NCBI RefSeq assembly: GCF_000265075.1
Contig: NZ_AJYA01000009.1
Location: 17,757 to 81,756, forward strand
Reading direction: 5' to 3'
DNA: 64,000 bases
From: Nitritalea halalkaliphila LW7
Lineage (GTDB): Bacteria > Bacteroidota > Bacteroidia > Cytophagales > Cyclobacteriaceae
Made by a program: the position numbers and the translations under genes. The notes beneath the pieces were generated by a model, which was given only the letters and a program-made list of their open reading frames with translations, was not told where the DNA came from and did not search any database. Shown here piece by piece: positions 50,199 through 60,093 of the stretch (position 1 is the stretch's first letter; the number at the start of each line of letters is the position of its first letter).

Positions 50199-53009
50199 TT
50201 ACTGAAGCGGGAAATGTACCGAAAAGGTAGTTCCTAGCCCTTTGGTGGACTGTACCGTGATAAACCCTCCCATTGCCTCTACTTGACCTTTGGTCAAAAA
50301 TAATCCTACTCCACGTGCATCAGGATGTTTGTGGAAAGTCTTGTACAGGCCGAAGAGCTTACCTCCATTCAGCTTCATGTCGATGCCGATGCCATTATCC
50401 TGAAAATGCACGATTTTATGCGTGTCCGTTTCTTCTAAAGCAATGAGTAGCTGACAACCTTCCTTCGCCTCGCTACGCTTATACTTCACTGCATTGGTAA
50501 TGAAATTCAAGACGATGCTGTCGATGTAGGCTTGTATGCCGGCCACGCAGGTTTTTTCTGGAATTTTATTGATGACCTGAACACCATTTAGGAGCAGCAA
50601 AGCTCGGATGCTGGCACAGTTATTTTCAATGCTGGCATGCAGATCCACTTCCTTTAGCTGCAGCTCCGCCAAGTCCATGCGAACGATTTCGGTTAGGTCT
50701 TCCACGGTCTGCTCTAAGTTCTGTGCGCTGCTGTAGCAGGGGGAAAGCAGCCACTTCTAAAAGTTCCGGTTTTTCCATTTCTAATAGCTCGATCATCCCG
50801 ATAAGACCAGCACTATGCGAGCGCAAGTTATGGGCTACGATGTGTGCAAAGTTCTTCAGGCGTTCATTTTGGGTTTTCGTGCGCTCCAGCAGGTGTGTCA
50901 TCTGCTGCTCCACTTTTTTAAGCCCTGAAATGTTCGTAAAGATTCCTAAAAATCCGATATGCTCTCCTTCCACTGATAATTTTGTGAGGGAACAAAGCGT
51001 ATTGATAAGCGTCCCATGTGCATCGCGCAGCTGAAACTCTCGTGTAAAGAAAATGTCATGTTGGGCCTCATAGAAAGGTGCCTGCTTTGGGGTGCACTTG
51101 ACACCGTACTGATTTTGAATTTCAGTGCTAAGCGCTTCGAGTTCTTCTTGCAGCAGAAGTTGCTGTAGCTGTCTCTGCTGCAGCATTTCGCTTGCCGAAA
51201 AGTGCAGGAGATTCTCTGCCCCTGCATTAAAGAGTGAAATGGTACCTTCTCGATCCGTCCCGATGATGGCCACCTGTGTACTCGCATCTAAAACCGCCTG
51301 TAATTTACTTAAAGCCGTCTTCAGGCGTTCTTCTGCGGCTTTTTCTTCGATAACATCCCGAATAATAGACCAGATAAGTTTTCGGCCATTTAAGTCTTCG
51401 ATGACGATGCCCCTTAATTCTACAGGGTAGAGGGTTCCATCCTTTCTGCGGTATTCTTTTTCGAATCGGCTATACTCTCCCTTCGTGCGCATCTCCTCTA
51501 AGGCCAGCGCCTCCATTGGGGCATATTTTTTTGGGGTAACATCCCAGTAACTGAGCGCCAAAAACTCTTCTTTAGTATATTGGGTCGGAGCTAAAAGCTT
51601 ACTGTTTACATCTAAGAACTGCCCTGTTTCGAAATCATTCAGGGCGATACCGATAGGTGAGAGCTCAAATAGCGCCGTAAACAAATCACGATGGTAGGTG
51701 ATTTCCCGCTCTTTCTCCTTTTGATGGGTAATATCTTGCAGGGTTCCATACATCTTGGAAGGCGCGCCAGTGCTATCCCAGTCGAAGACCTGGCCCCGCT
51801 CCGCCATCCACAGCCAAGAGCCATTCGGGTGCTGCATGCGAAACTCCACCTGATATGTGTCGAGTGTCCCTGCTAAGTACTGCGTGATGCTATTAAGCGC
51901 CTGTTGCCTATCCTCAGGATGCATACGCGCGATCCACTCTTCACGCATCATGGGTTGCCCGTGCTTTTCTTGGATGCCCAGGTAATTCCGCCACCATTCG
52001 TTGATCAGCATCTCTCCACTTTTCATATTCCAGTCCCAAGTACCTAGCTTTGAGCTTTCTAAAATAAGACGCTGTCGTTTTTTTGCCTCCACGATATCTT
52101 GTATCGGACGACCCTCGGGAATCACAAAGATTACTTCACCCGCACTATTTTTCACTGGGCGCAAGCTAAACAAGATCGTAACTTCGCGTTTATCTTTTAT
52201 CCATACATTTACCTCATAGCTCACTTCCTGCCCTTCAGTGCCTGCTCGAAATGCTGCTTCAGCTCCTCCTGTGTCTCCATGCTGATCTGCCACCAATAGC
52301 AGTCTCCAGAAATACTTGCCTACCACATCGCTTCTCTGTAAGCCAGCCATATCCAAAGCAGTGGCATTCGCTTCTGTTAAAATACCGTTTCGATCTAAAA
52401 ACCCGATAAAGGAAAAGGAGGAGTTAAAGATGCTTTGAAACTTATCTTTCAGTAGCGTCGCTTCCTCAAGTTTCATCGTGGATTCACGCTCAGTTTCTTG
52501 CAGCGTGTGATAGAGCTGCTCGGTATAGGCTACGGAGTGCAACAAAAAATCTCTAAAATAGCTGTAGGAGGCTTCTGGGGCTTCCGCCTCCAAAATGCTG
52601 ACGAGCAAGCAGTAGCTACCCGTCTCTGGCTGCAGGCGGATTTCTCCTACGAAGGCTTGGAATTCCTCTTCTGCGGACCTTTGGCCCTCAGGGCCGTCTG
52701 AAAAAAGGGCTCGGCCTCCTCGGTTTCTTCGCGATATTGGAGGTAGCGCTCAGCCAGTAGCGTAGCCTCTGACGCACTAAAGCGCGCTGTAAACCTGTAC
52801 TCCTCATGCACTTGAATCCCTTTCTCAGGAAAATAAGTCAGTAAAATCGTGGCCACATGGTGTTTTTGATGTGCTAGGGCCGCGCATAAATAGTGAATAT
52901 GCCGCGTAAAGGCTTCTTGATGTGCGGAGTGCTGTAGGCCCATAGCGGGCCCCAAAGCAGGCCAAGGTAATTTTGGTGCGTCTGGAGTCTGAAATGGCTC
53001 TGAATGCAT
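50199..53009 (-). CDS. PAS-domain histidine kinase, frameshifted
   Basis: About 935 residues: an N-terminal region (to about 120) of unknown type, then at least four PAS domains (e.g. FNSSFSFIGFLDRNGILTEA, LGTWDWNMKSGE, ELSPIGIALNDFETGQFLDV, ASTQVAIIGTDREGTISLFN). The phospho-acceptor helix AHIVAHNLRSHSAGLIGM is of the HNLRSH type common in Bacteroidota, followed by the ATPase with NFITNAVKY, DNGIGID and GVGLFLTKGQVEAMGG. Shifts lie near 52610-52645 and 50700. No membrane helices are seen, so it senses inside the cell. No response regulator is adjacent. Confidence 0.82.
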
Positions 53010-53077
53010 AGCCTTTAATTAAGATTGAAAACCTTAAGTTAAGCTAAATTTTGGATTTAAGCCATAAATTTAAATAA

Positions 53078-54547
53078 TTAAGGCTGTCTGTTGGGTAGGG
53101 TATGCTTGCGCAAAATTCGCTTGGCTTCCTGCTGGACCTCGGGCATTTTCTGGGCGCTCCAGATCTGGTCACGGGCGATTTTGGCGGCCTTTTCCAAGTC
53201 TATGATAGGCGCAGGGTAGCTGCTTCCCAGCTGAAACTGGTAGAGGCTGGCCTCTATGGGAGAGAGTTCCCAGGGTTTTAGGCGATAGGGAATGGGCAGC
53301 TGCGCGAGCTCAGGCACCCACTTGCTGATAAAGACTGCTTCAGGATCATGATCTTCGGCCTGTTTGACGGGATTGTAGATGCGGACAGTATTGATGCCCG
53401 TCACCCCTGCCTGCATTTGGAACTGGGGAAAGTGTATGCCGGGCTCAAAATCCAAGAAGTACCGCGCCAGATGCGCGACGCCGTGCCGCCAGTCTTGTAG
53501 CAGGTGATGGGTCAAGAAGGATACGAGCATGGCCCGCATCCGGAAATTCAGGTAGCCCGTTTCCTTCAGGCAGCGCATGCAGGCGTCTACCAGCGGAAAT
53601 CCCGTGCGTCCTTCCTTCCAAGCCTCCACTTTGGCGCTGTCCAGTGGTTTTTCCATCTTTTCGAAGCCTTGATTGACGCAGCGAAACTCCATTTGATCCT
53701 CCATCTCGAATTTTTGGATGAAATGGCAGTGCCAGCGCAGGCGGGATTGGAAGTTGACAAGATTTCGTGCCTGAAAGCCGCTCTTTCTACGTGCTTCGGC
53801 GGCCTGATAGACCTGCCGCATGGAGAGGTTGCCCCAAGCCAGGTAGGGTGAAAGTCGGGAGCAGGAGCTTCTGCTGAGGCTCGGTTTGCTGATATGTTGG
53901 TTGTAATGCCGCACCCTGTCACGCAGGAAGCTTTGGAGGTAGCGCTGTGCGGGATCCTCTCCACCGGGCTGCATAAGGGGATTGTTTTCTTGCCATGCCT
54001 GTGGCAAAGGGGCCTGAGGGAGGTTTTCCAAGAAGGTTTTAGGGAGGCTGATGCCTTTAGCGCGGTGGAAATTCGGCTGGGCCAGGGGTGCTGTCATCTG
54101 GGCATACCATTCTTGGGACCAGCGCTCGCGGTTTTTGCGCCCGCGGCGCACACCCTGCTGCTGAAATTCTCTCCACCGGATTCCATTTTCTCGGCAGAAG
54201 TCGGCTACGGCCAGATCGCGGCGGTAGGTGATGGCCAGGCCGGTTTCGATGTGGCTGTACAGACAAGCGATGCCATAGGTTTCCTGCAGTTGGCGCAGGA
54301 CGGGCAGCGGATCGGCATAGAGGATGTGGAGCTGAAGCCCGTGCGTTTCCAGTTTGGCCTGCATTTCGTGGAGGCTTTGGAGGACGAATCTCCAGTGGCG
54401 CGTGTCGCTATGCGGGGAGGCGACGAGTTCGGGCTCAAAAAAATAGAGGAGCAGGCACCACTTTTTTTCGGCTAGGGCAGCCTGAAGCGGGGCGTGATCG
54501 CTGAGGCGGAGATCACGCTTGAACCAAACGACATGAAGGTCTTGCAT
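53078..54547 (-). CDS. Deoxyribodipyrimidine photolyase / cryptochrome
   Basis: 489 residues, intact. N-terminal antenna-binding domain (VWFKRDLRLSDHAPL), C-terminal FAD domain with GRTGFPLVDACMRCLKETGY, LNFRMRAMLVSFLTHHLLQ, QDWRHGVAHLARYFLDFEPG and GINTVRIYNPVKQAEDHDP. It repairs UV-induced pyrimidine dimers with blue light. The DUF2805 gene is divergent with only about 39 bases between starts, an association I recall in other genomes. Confidence 0.9.
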   Translation of the reverse strand: MQDLHVVWFKRDLRLSDHAPLQAALAEKKWCLLLYFFEPELVASPHSDTRHWRFVLQSLHEMQAKLETHGLQLHILYADPLPVLRQLQETYGIACLYSHIETGLAITYRRDLAVADFCRENGIRWREFQQQGVRRGRKNRERWSQEWYAQMTAPLAQPNFHRAKGISLPKTFLENLPQAPLPQAWQENNPLMQPGGEDPAQRYLQSFLRDRVRHYNQHISKPSLSRSSCSRLSPYLAWGNLSMRQVYQAAEARRKSGFQARNLVNFQSRLRWHCHFIQKFEMEDQMEFRCVNQGFEKMEKPLDSAKVEAWKEGRTGFPLVDACMRCLKETGYLNFRMRAMLVSFLTHHLLQDWRHGVAHLARYFLDFEPGIHFPQFQMQAGVTGINTVRIYNPVKQAEDHDPEAVFISKWVPELAQLPIPYRLKPWELSPIEASLYQFQLGSSYPAPIIDLEKAAKIARDQIWSAQKMPEVQQEAKRILRKHTLPNRQP

Positions 54548-54586
54548 GCTGCTAAAACAAGGGCGGCGGATTTTGGTTTAGGGGAT

Positions 54587-54871
54587 ATGCGTAAATTCAA
54601 GACACTTTCAGAGGAGGAAATAGATCGTGTGATCGAAATGGCTTGGGAGGATCGGACGCCTTTCGATGCGATCGAGGGGCAGTTTGGACTGCCGGAGAAA
54701 GAGGTGATTAAGTTGATGCGACGGGAAATGAAGCAGTCCTCCTTTAAGATGTGGCGGGCACGTGTGCAGGGGAGGGCCACCAAGCACAAGCAGAAGGCGC
54801 CGAAGGACATGGATACGTTTAAGTCGAGGATGCAGCGGGGAATCGCGCTAAATAAAATGCCGAAGCGGTAG
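54587..54871 (+). CDS. DUF2805 / TIGR03643-family protein
   Basis: 94 residues. Core RVIEMAWEDRTPFDAIEGQ and FGLPEKEVIKLMRREMKQS followed by SFKMWRARVQGRATKHKQK match the TIGR03643 family, which has a helix-turn-helix-like character and a basic tail. I chose ATG 54587; upstream starts at 54533 and 54494 would run into the photolyase. Function unknown, perhaps DNA-linked. Confidence 0.8.
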   Translation: MRKFKTLSEEEIDRVIEMAWEDRTPFDAIEGQFGLPEKEVIKLMRREMKQSSFKMWRARVQGRATKHKQKAPKDMDTFKSRMQRGIALNKMPKR

Positions 54872-54948
54872 TTTGTCAGGAGCTAGTCAAAAAAAGCCTG
54901 CCACAGGCGTCCACGAGGGGCTGGACGCAATCCTCTGTACGGAAAGTA

Positions 54949-54974
54949 AAAAGACAAGGCGAGCCTTGTCTTTA
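54949..54974. terminator. Bidirectional terminator
   Basis: Stem AAAGACAAGGC / GCCTTGTCTTT with a GA loop, between convergent DUF2805 and rhodanese genes. Confidence 0.8.
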
Positions 54975-55008
54975 ATCGAGTAGATGCAACTTTTTAGTAA
55001 AGCCGTCC

Positions 55009-55344
55009 TTAAACCGTTTCGTATGGCCAGGACATGATGCCGCCAGCCAAATTATGTAAATTTTCGAAGCCTGCTTTTGCCATAAGGGCGCAAGCTTGAC
55101 CGCTTCTGTTACCGCTACGGCAGTACACGTAGTAGGTTTTGTCTTTAGGTAAATTCGCGATCTGCTGCTGGAAGTTCGCACTCATGATGTCGATGTTACG
55201 CGCACCTTTTAATTTGCCCGACTGAAACTCACCCGCACTGCGCACATCGATTAAAACGGCATCCTTAGCCTTTAGGCCTTCATAAAAGGTGGCTGCATCA
55301 CTATCTTTATACCCTTTTGGGCTGGATTTGAAGAAACTAAACAT
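55009..55344 (-). CDS. Single-domain rhodanese
   Basis: 111 residues; one rhodanese fold with the active cysteine in YVYCRSGNRSG and the typical VLIDVRSAGEFQSGKLKGARNID opening. Transfers sulfane sulfur between thiols. It lies about 1.5 kb from an MBL-rhodanese fusion and may share its sulfur pathway. Confidence 0.9.
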   Translation of the reverse strand: MFSFFKSSPKGYKDSDAATFYEGLKAKDAVLIDVRSAGEFQSGKLKGARNIDIMSANFQQQIANLPKDKTYYVYCRSGNRSGQACALMAKAGFENLHNLAGGIMSWPYETV

Positions 55345-55423
55345 ACTGGTATTTGCTATTAGGTTATTCGATATTATATACTACAAAAATAGCTGTCCAA
55401 GCCCCTTCAGACCGTAACCTTTA

Positions 55424-55675
55424 TCACACCTGCTGACTTTTCTCAGCTTTTTTGTCCCCTTTTTTATACGCAGCCAAAACGAGTAAGCGAATTAATAGCA
55501 CAAAAGGGATCGCGTGCCAAAAAAAGTCAAACCAGTCTAAGGCTTGCATGCCCTTTGCGCCTCCGGCGATCCAACGGATTTTTCCCCAAATATGGGGTTC
55601 TGGAACGAAGGGCGCTAAACCTAAAGTAGCGCAAAGCAAGAGGACGAAGCGCCAAGAATTGATACTTGTTTTCAT
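55424..55675 (-). CDS. Small membrane protein
   Basis: About 83 residues starting MKTSINSWRFVLLLC; two hydrophobic segments (FVLLLCATLGLAPF and IPFVLLIRLLVLAAY) with a GKIRWIAGGAKGMQALDWFD loop. The last nine residues are basic. Start ATG 55675 is supported by the following signal-like helix; the bases just upstream include a nine-G run, so the longer frame is unreliable. Function unknown. Confidence 0.65.
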   Translation of the reverse strand: MKTSINSWRFVLLLCATLGLAPFVPEPHIWGKIRWIAGGAKGMQALDWFDFFWHAIPFVLLIRLLVLAAYKKGDKKAEKSQQV

Positions 55676-55734
55676 GATACTGGGGGGGGGTAAAGTAATC
55701 TTTATGGGGTGCATGTAGGGGAGGCACACTGTAG

Positions 55735-56694
55735 CTACAGCTTCTCGGGCCCTTTAGCAGGTGTAAACGGGGTAAGCGCCGCCTTCCTCGGGGGAGCTGA
55801 GGTATCGGAAGGGGTTTTGGTCCGAGTAGGGATATACCTCAACTGATCCCAAAGCTTAGTTGGAAAATGCTCCATACCCGGGAAGCCTAAAGGTTCGTCG
55901 CGCCCCTCATGCGGAATGTAGGCGGTGCCGAAAAGGTAGTCCCACAGGCTCAAGGTGATGCCATAGTTGACGCCATGGCTGCCTTCTGGAAGGGTTTTCG
56001 CATGGTGCCAGGTGTGCATGATGGGATTATTCAAGATGTACTTGAAAGGCCCGTAGGTGAGGCGGATATTGGCATGGTTCAGGTGGCCAATCGCCGTGGT
56101 AAACATGTGCAAAATAAAGAAGTCCTCCAGCCCAAAACCGATCATCGCGAGCGGGACGTACTGAGCGGTCTTGTACAGAATCGTCTCCATCCAGTGGAAG
56201 CGGAGATGTGCAGCGAAGCCCATTTCCTCCACACTGTGGTGCACCTTATGAAACTCCCATAGCAGGGGCGATCGGTGTAGCAGCCGATGGACATTCCACT
56301 GGATAAAGTCTGCTACTAAAAACAGGGTGAGGAATTGGGCCCACTGGGGCCAAGAACCTATTTCAAGGGCAACCAAATTTGTCACCCCAAAAAGGCCCAG
56401 GAAATCATTAAAGGCCTCCACCGCCACCATGGAAATGGCATTATACGCGATTAAGGAAAAGAGAAAATAATTGAAGAACATGTAGAAGGTGTCCATCCAA
56501 AAGTCTTTACGCAGGATGCCGCCCCGCTTCCTCCAGGGAAACAGGATTTCGAGCGTCCATACCAGCAGGGACAGGCCGATCAGCCACCAGAAATAATTTT
56601 TCCAGGAGGGATACAGCATCTCGTTTAGTAGATACTGGGCATAGCCGTAATAGGCATCGTAGATGATTTTTAGATATTTCTCCAGCACGTCCAT
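55735..56694 (-). CDS. Sterol desaturase / fatty-acid hydroxylase family protein
   Basis: 319 residues with four or more membrane helices. The di-iron histidine motifs are HRLLHRSPLLWEFHKVHHS and NNPIMHTWHHAK. The family oxygenates lipid chains at the membrane; in Bacteroidota this could be a lipid hydroxylase, the substrate being unknown. It is intact. Confidence 0.88.
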   Translation of the reverse strand: MDVLEKYLKIIYDAYYGYAQYLLNEMLYPSWKNYFWWLIGLSLLVWTLEILFPWRKRGGILRKDFWMDTFYMFFNYFLFSLIAYNAISMVAVEAFNDFLGLFGVTNLVALEIGSWPQWAQFLTLFLVADFIQWNVHRLLHRSPLLWEFHKVHHSVEEMGFAAHLRFHWMETILYKTAQYVPLAMIGFGLEDFFILHMFTTAIGHLNHANIRLTYGPFKYILNNPIMHTWHHAKTLPEGSHGVNYGITLSLWDYLFGTAYIPHEGRDEPLGFPGMEHFPTKLWDQLRYIPTRTKTPSDTSAPPRKAALTPFTPAKGPEKL

Positions 56695-56793
56695 TCCGTC
56701 TTCTGATTAAAAGGCAAGTTATATACGTAATTTATACGAAAAAGAGGACCCCCCAAAGGAAGGCCCACTTTTAACTCCCATAAACCACAATAA

Positions 56794-58233
56794 TTATTTT
56801 TGATAGTCTTTTACCGCAGCGCCCATGTCGAGCACCTGTGCTTTTGGTACTGTTTTATGCACGATGCTGCTGCCGATCGCTGAGCGGTACCCTGTCCCGC
56901 AGTGCACGACTACGGGCTTGTCAGTAGGAATTTCTCCCGCCCGCTCCCGAAGTTCAGGCAGTGGTATCGCCAAAGCATGTTCGAAGAGCTTGCCTTCCGC
57001 CACTTCTCCCGGATTTCGGATGTCGAGGATGGTAAAGGCCTCGGGATTAGCGTCGAAGGCGGCTTGGTCGAAGGCTTGCATCTGCGCATCACCACCGCGT
57101 GCATAAACGAAGGCGCCGACGATGTATTTGTCATAGCCGATTTTGGCAGTTTGCGCGATCAGCGCATCTAAATTTTCTTCGGAATCTGAGACGAGGTAAA
57201 AGCTTTGCCCAGGGGGCAAAAGGGCTCCCAGCCAGGTCTCAAATTTAGCGCCCTGCATGATGTTCAGCGCTCCCGGGATGTGGGAGGCCTTAAAAAGGGC
57301 TTGATTTCGGGCGTCGATCAGGGGCAGTGCCGTCTGCTCGGTGAGGAAATCGGGTGCCAAGCGGGGAACACGAGCCAAATCAGTCTCTAATGTGGCTGCT
57401 CCGCGCTTGTTGACCTCCACATTATAAGGGAAATACAAAGGGATAAAGGGCTGATCTTCCAGCAGCAGGGCCACAAATTCCGCCTCTGTCATGTCCTGAA
57501 GGGCATAGTTGGTGGCTTTTTCTTTCCCGATGGTGCTTACATTATCCGTACCGATGGCTTTGCCGCAGAAGGAGCCTGCACCATGGGCGGGATAGACGAG
57601 GGTTGCATCAGGAAGCGGCATAAGCTTTTCACGGGTGCTTGCATACATCATTTTGGCTAGCTCCACGCGATCCGCAGTTACGTTTCCGGCATTTTCGCGC
57701 AGGTCTGGGCGGCCGACATCTCCTATAAAAAGGGTGTCACCCGTAAAAACGGCAATGGCTTCGGCGTCCTCTTCCAGTACGATAGAAATGCCATCAGGGG
57801 AGTGGCCAGGGGTATGCAGGGCACGTAGGGTAACCCCATTTCCTAGGTCCAGGACATCACCCTCATCGAAGGCCTGGTGGGGGTAGGCGGCCCCCACGAG
57901 GGAGGACACATAAATAGGGATGCCGAGGGTTTCGTGGAGTTCCAAGTGACTGCTAACGAAATCTGCATGCGGGTGGGTATTGATAACGCCTTCGATGCGG
58001 CTGTTTTTTTCTTGGGCCAGGGCCAAATAGGGACGCACATCTCTTCCTGGATCTACCAGGTAGATGCCCGCTTCCGCTACGATGGCATAGCTGTAATGGG
58101 CGAGTCCGGCATCATGAAACTGATGGATTTCGGCCTTTTGGGGTTCCGCCGCAGGGAATTTATCGGTAAATTGGGCTTGGACCTGGAACATAAGCCCCCA
58201 GGTCAGGAGCACTAGTAAACTCGTTATACGCAT
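56794..58233 (-). CDS. MBL-rhodanese persulfide-processing enzyme
   Basis: About 479 residues. Signal peptide (ITSLLVLLTWGLMFQVQA) indicates export. The metallo-beta-lactamase domain (about residues 30-260) carries INTHPHADFVSSH, matching the ETHE1/CstB-type H-x-H-x-D-F variant, and GDTLFIGDVGRPDL and YPAHGAGSFCG. It is followed by an inactive rhodanese-like part and a second rhodanese with active cysteine in VVHCGTGYRS. Such fusions oxidise or transfer sulfane sulfur. I chose 58233 over 58323 since only it begins the signal. Confidence 0.88.
   Translation of the reverse strand: MRITSLLVLLTWGLMFQVQAQFTDKFPAAEPQKAEIHQFHDAGLAHYSYAIVAEAGIYLVDPGRDVRPYLALAQEKNSRIEGVINTHPHADFVSSHLELHETLGIPIYVSSLVGAAYPHQAFDEGDVLDLGNGVTLRALHTPGHSPDGISIVLEEDAEAIAVFTGDTLFIGDVGRPDLRENAGNVTADRVELAKMMYASTREKLMPLPDATLVYPAHGAGSFCGKAIGTDNVSTIGKEKATNYALQDMTEAEFVALLLEDQPFIPLYFPYNVEVNKRGAATLETDLARVPRLAPDFLTEQTALPLIDARNQALFKASHIPGALNIMQGAKFETWLGALLPPGQSFYLVSDSEENLDALIAQTAKIGYDKYIVGAFVYARGGDAQMQAFDQAAFDANPEAFTILDIRNPGEVAEGKLFEHALAIPLPELRERAGEIPTDKPVVVHCGTGYRSAIGSSIVHKTVPKAQVLDMGAAVKDYQK
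57204..57220. repeat. TTG-GC mini-hairpin inside MBL-rhodanese gene
   Basis: Stem TTTGCCC / GGGCAAA with a three-base loop inside the coding sequence. Confidence 0.55.
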
Positions 58234-58350
58234 GGTTCTTCCTTCTATTCTGCACAAAACAAGGGAGTATTTTCCACAAAATAGGTGATGATTGTTACAT
58301 ATTGGCTCCGCGTTTGCCTGCATTTTTGTGCAGGTTTAAGTTGGAGAGCT

Positions 58351-58955
58351 ATGAATGAATCTTTTTGGAATAAACGTTTTGAAGAGCAGCCGCTGCTGTA
58401 TGGTGTGAAGCCCAATGCCTTTTTTAAACAAGAATTGGATAAGTTGCGCCCTGGATTGATCCTTTTACCGGGAGAGGGAGAGGGCCGAAATGCCATTTAT
58501 GCCGCCACGCAAGATTGGGGGGTGGTGGCCCTAGATCAGAGTGAGGTGGCGCGAGAGAATGCACTTCGATTTGCACGCTTGCATGGTGTGGTAATCGATT
58601 ATTTTTTAGGTGACGCGCTGTTGTATTTGCCTCCGGCAAAGCATTTTGATGTGATTGCTTTGATTTACTTTCATTTGCCGCAGGCCATGCGAAAAAAAAT
58701 CCATCACAAGTTTATCAAGCGCTACGGCCAGGGGGTACGCTGCTTGTAGAGGGCTTCAGTCAGGAGCAAATCGGCTACACCTCCGGGGGTCCGAATGCAC
58801 CAGAGATGCTGTATGATTTAGAGGAGATCAAGGCTGAATTTAAAGGATTGGAATGGGAGTATGCCTTTTCGGGTGAGGTGCACCTGGAAGAGGGAGAGGG
58901 GCATCGAGGGCCCGCGCATGTGGTGCGGCTGGTAGGTAAAAAGTTGGCAAAATAG
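58351..58955 (+). CDS. SAM-dependent methyltransferase, frameshifted
   Basis: About 201 residues; the SAM motif LPGEGEGRNAIYAA near residue 38, then WGVVALDQSEVARENALRFA and FDVIALIYFHLP. One G is missing in the run near 58735; the repaired text reads RYGQGGTLLVEGFSQEQIGYTS and stops at 58955. The form resembles TehB/thiol methyltransferases. It is divergent from the MBL-rhodanese gene, so a role in sulfur or chalcogen detoxification is possible. Confidence 0.85.
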
Positions 58956-59091
58956 TAGGAGAGAAAGCGGGTAGCTTGGTGATTTTTCGGTAACTTTCCT
59001 TTGTAATTGTGCCCCAAGAGGGGCGGCTACATGCTACACACAACTACACAACGTTGTATCCACTCACTACCTTAACGCTTACTTGAGCACT

Positions 59092-59894
59092 ATGAAGATT
59101 TTAGTTCCAACAGACTTTTCCGAGAATGCCAGCCATGCCTATCGTTTTGCGCTGGCCTTAGCAGCGCAGCAGCGCGCCAGTATTCGTTTGGTGTACACGT
59201 TTACCGCGGTGTATGATTTTGCTGCCCAAGCGACGGAGATCGTGGCGGGCATAGAAGCAGAGGCAGAACAGGCCCTCGAGCAGGCTTTGGCCGTGGGCCG
59301 TGCTGCGGAGGTGGAGGTTTCCTATAAAATCGTGCAGGGCACGGTGGCGACGGCTGTTACCGCGATGGCCTATCGTGAGGATTTTGATTTGATCGTAATG
59401 GGCACGCAGGGTGCTTCAGGCATAAAAAAGGCGCTCATGGGTCGAACACCGGACAGGTGATTAAGGAAGCGATGACGCCCGTGCTGGCGATTCCGACGGG
59501 AGCTCCCTTACCGGAGCGCTGGTCGTTTACGATTTCCACTGCCTTGCATCCTGACGATGAGAAGTTTTTTCGCAAGTGGTACCCTTTGGTTCAGGGCTTA
59601 GAGGCGGAATTTTCGCTGCTACATATTTACGAGGGTTTCGCGCATAAGGCCGAGGACCGGTTGGCAGAATTTTCCAGTCAGCTGGAGGATGCCTTTCCAG
59701 ACTGGCGTGCACGGCTGGAGCTGCGTGCGGGAGAAAAGCCAGAGCAGGTGCTGAATGGCTACTTAGGCGAGCATCCCGAGCGCTGTTTGGTGATGTTTTA
59801 CCAAAAGAAATCCTTTTTTGCGTACCTGTTCAACCAGAGTCATAGCCTGCAGATGGCCTACCATACGCGCAACCCGCTTTGGATCATGAAGTGA
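59092..59894 (+). CDS. Universal stress protein, two domains, frameshifted
   Basis: About 266 residues with two Usp-like halves. The first has KILVPTDFSENASHAYRFAL and the ATP-type loop GTQGASGIKKALMGS-NTG. A shift near 59445 separates it from QVIKEAMTPVLAIPTGAPLP. The second half (59470-59894) is more diverged and lacks the nucleotide loop. Start ATG 59092 is used. It probably responds to stress or energy state. Confidence 0.85.
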
Positions 59895-59897
59895 GGA

Positions 59898-60092
59898 TTA
59901 TGACTCTTGCTCATGCTTCGCATATTTCTTTAGTATGAAATAAATAATTAATGTTGTGCATCCCGCACTAATTAATGCTATCCAAAAGCCGAATAAACTT
60001 GGGTTAAAGCTACCAAAAGGCGCCATTGACATGTAGAACACAGCTTGAAAAATAAACCCTACGGCAAGCCTTATATTTGTTTTTCGTTTCAT
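59898..60092 (-). CDS. Small hypothetical membrane protein
   Basis: 64 residues with two hydrophobic segments (LAVGFIFQAVFYMSMAPFG and FWIALISAGCTTLIIYFIL) and a basic tail. It lies one base after the stop codon of the glycine-zipper gene on the same strand, in a patch richer in A and T than its surroundings. This looks like an operon partner, as immunity or accessory proteins often are for membrane-active peptides. No family is recognised. Confidence 0.55.
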   Translation of the reverse strand: MKRKTNIRLAVGFIFQAVFYMSMAPFGSFNPSLFGFWIALISAGCTTLIIYFILKKYAKHEQES

Positions 60093-60093
60093 A

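Noticed and set aside
53894..54475. Long open frame on the plus strand opposite the photolyase (193 residues)
   Set aside because: It mirrors an intact, well-conserved photolyase gene; the translation has no recognisable motif and arises from codon bias on the other strand.
55682..55690. Run of nine G as a phase-variation tract upstream of the small membrane gene
   Set aside because: It lies before the likely ATG, and homopolymer lengths in this sequence are unreliable; nothing nearby resembles a phase-variable surface gene.
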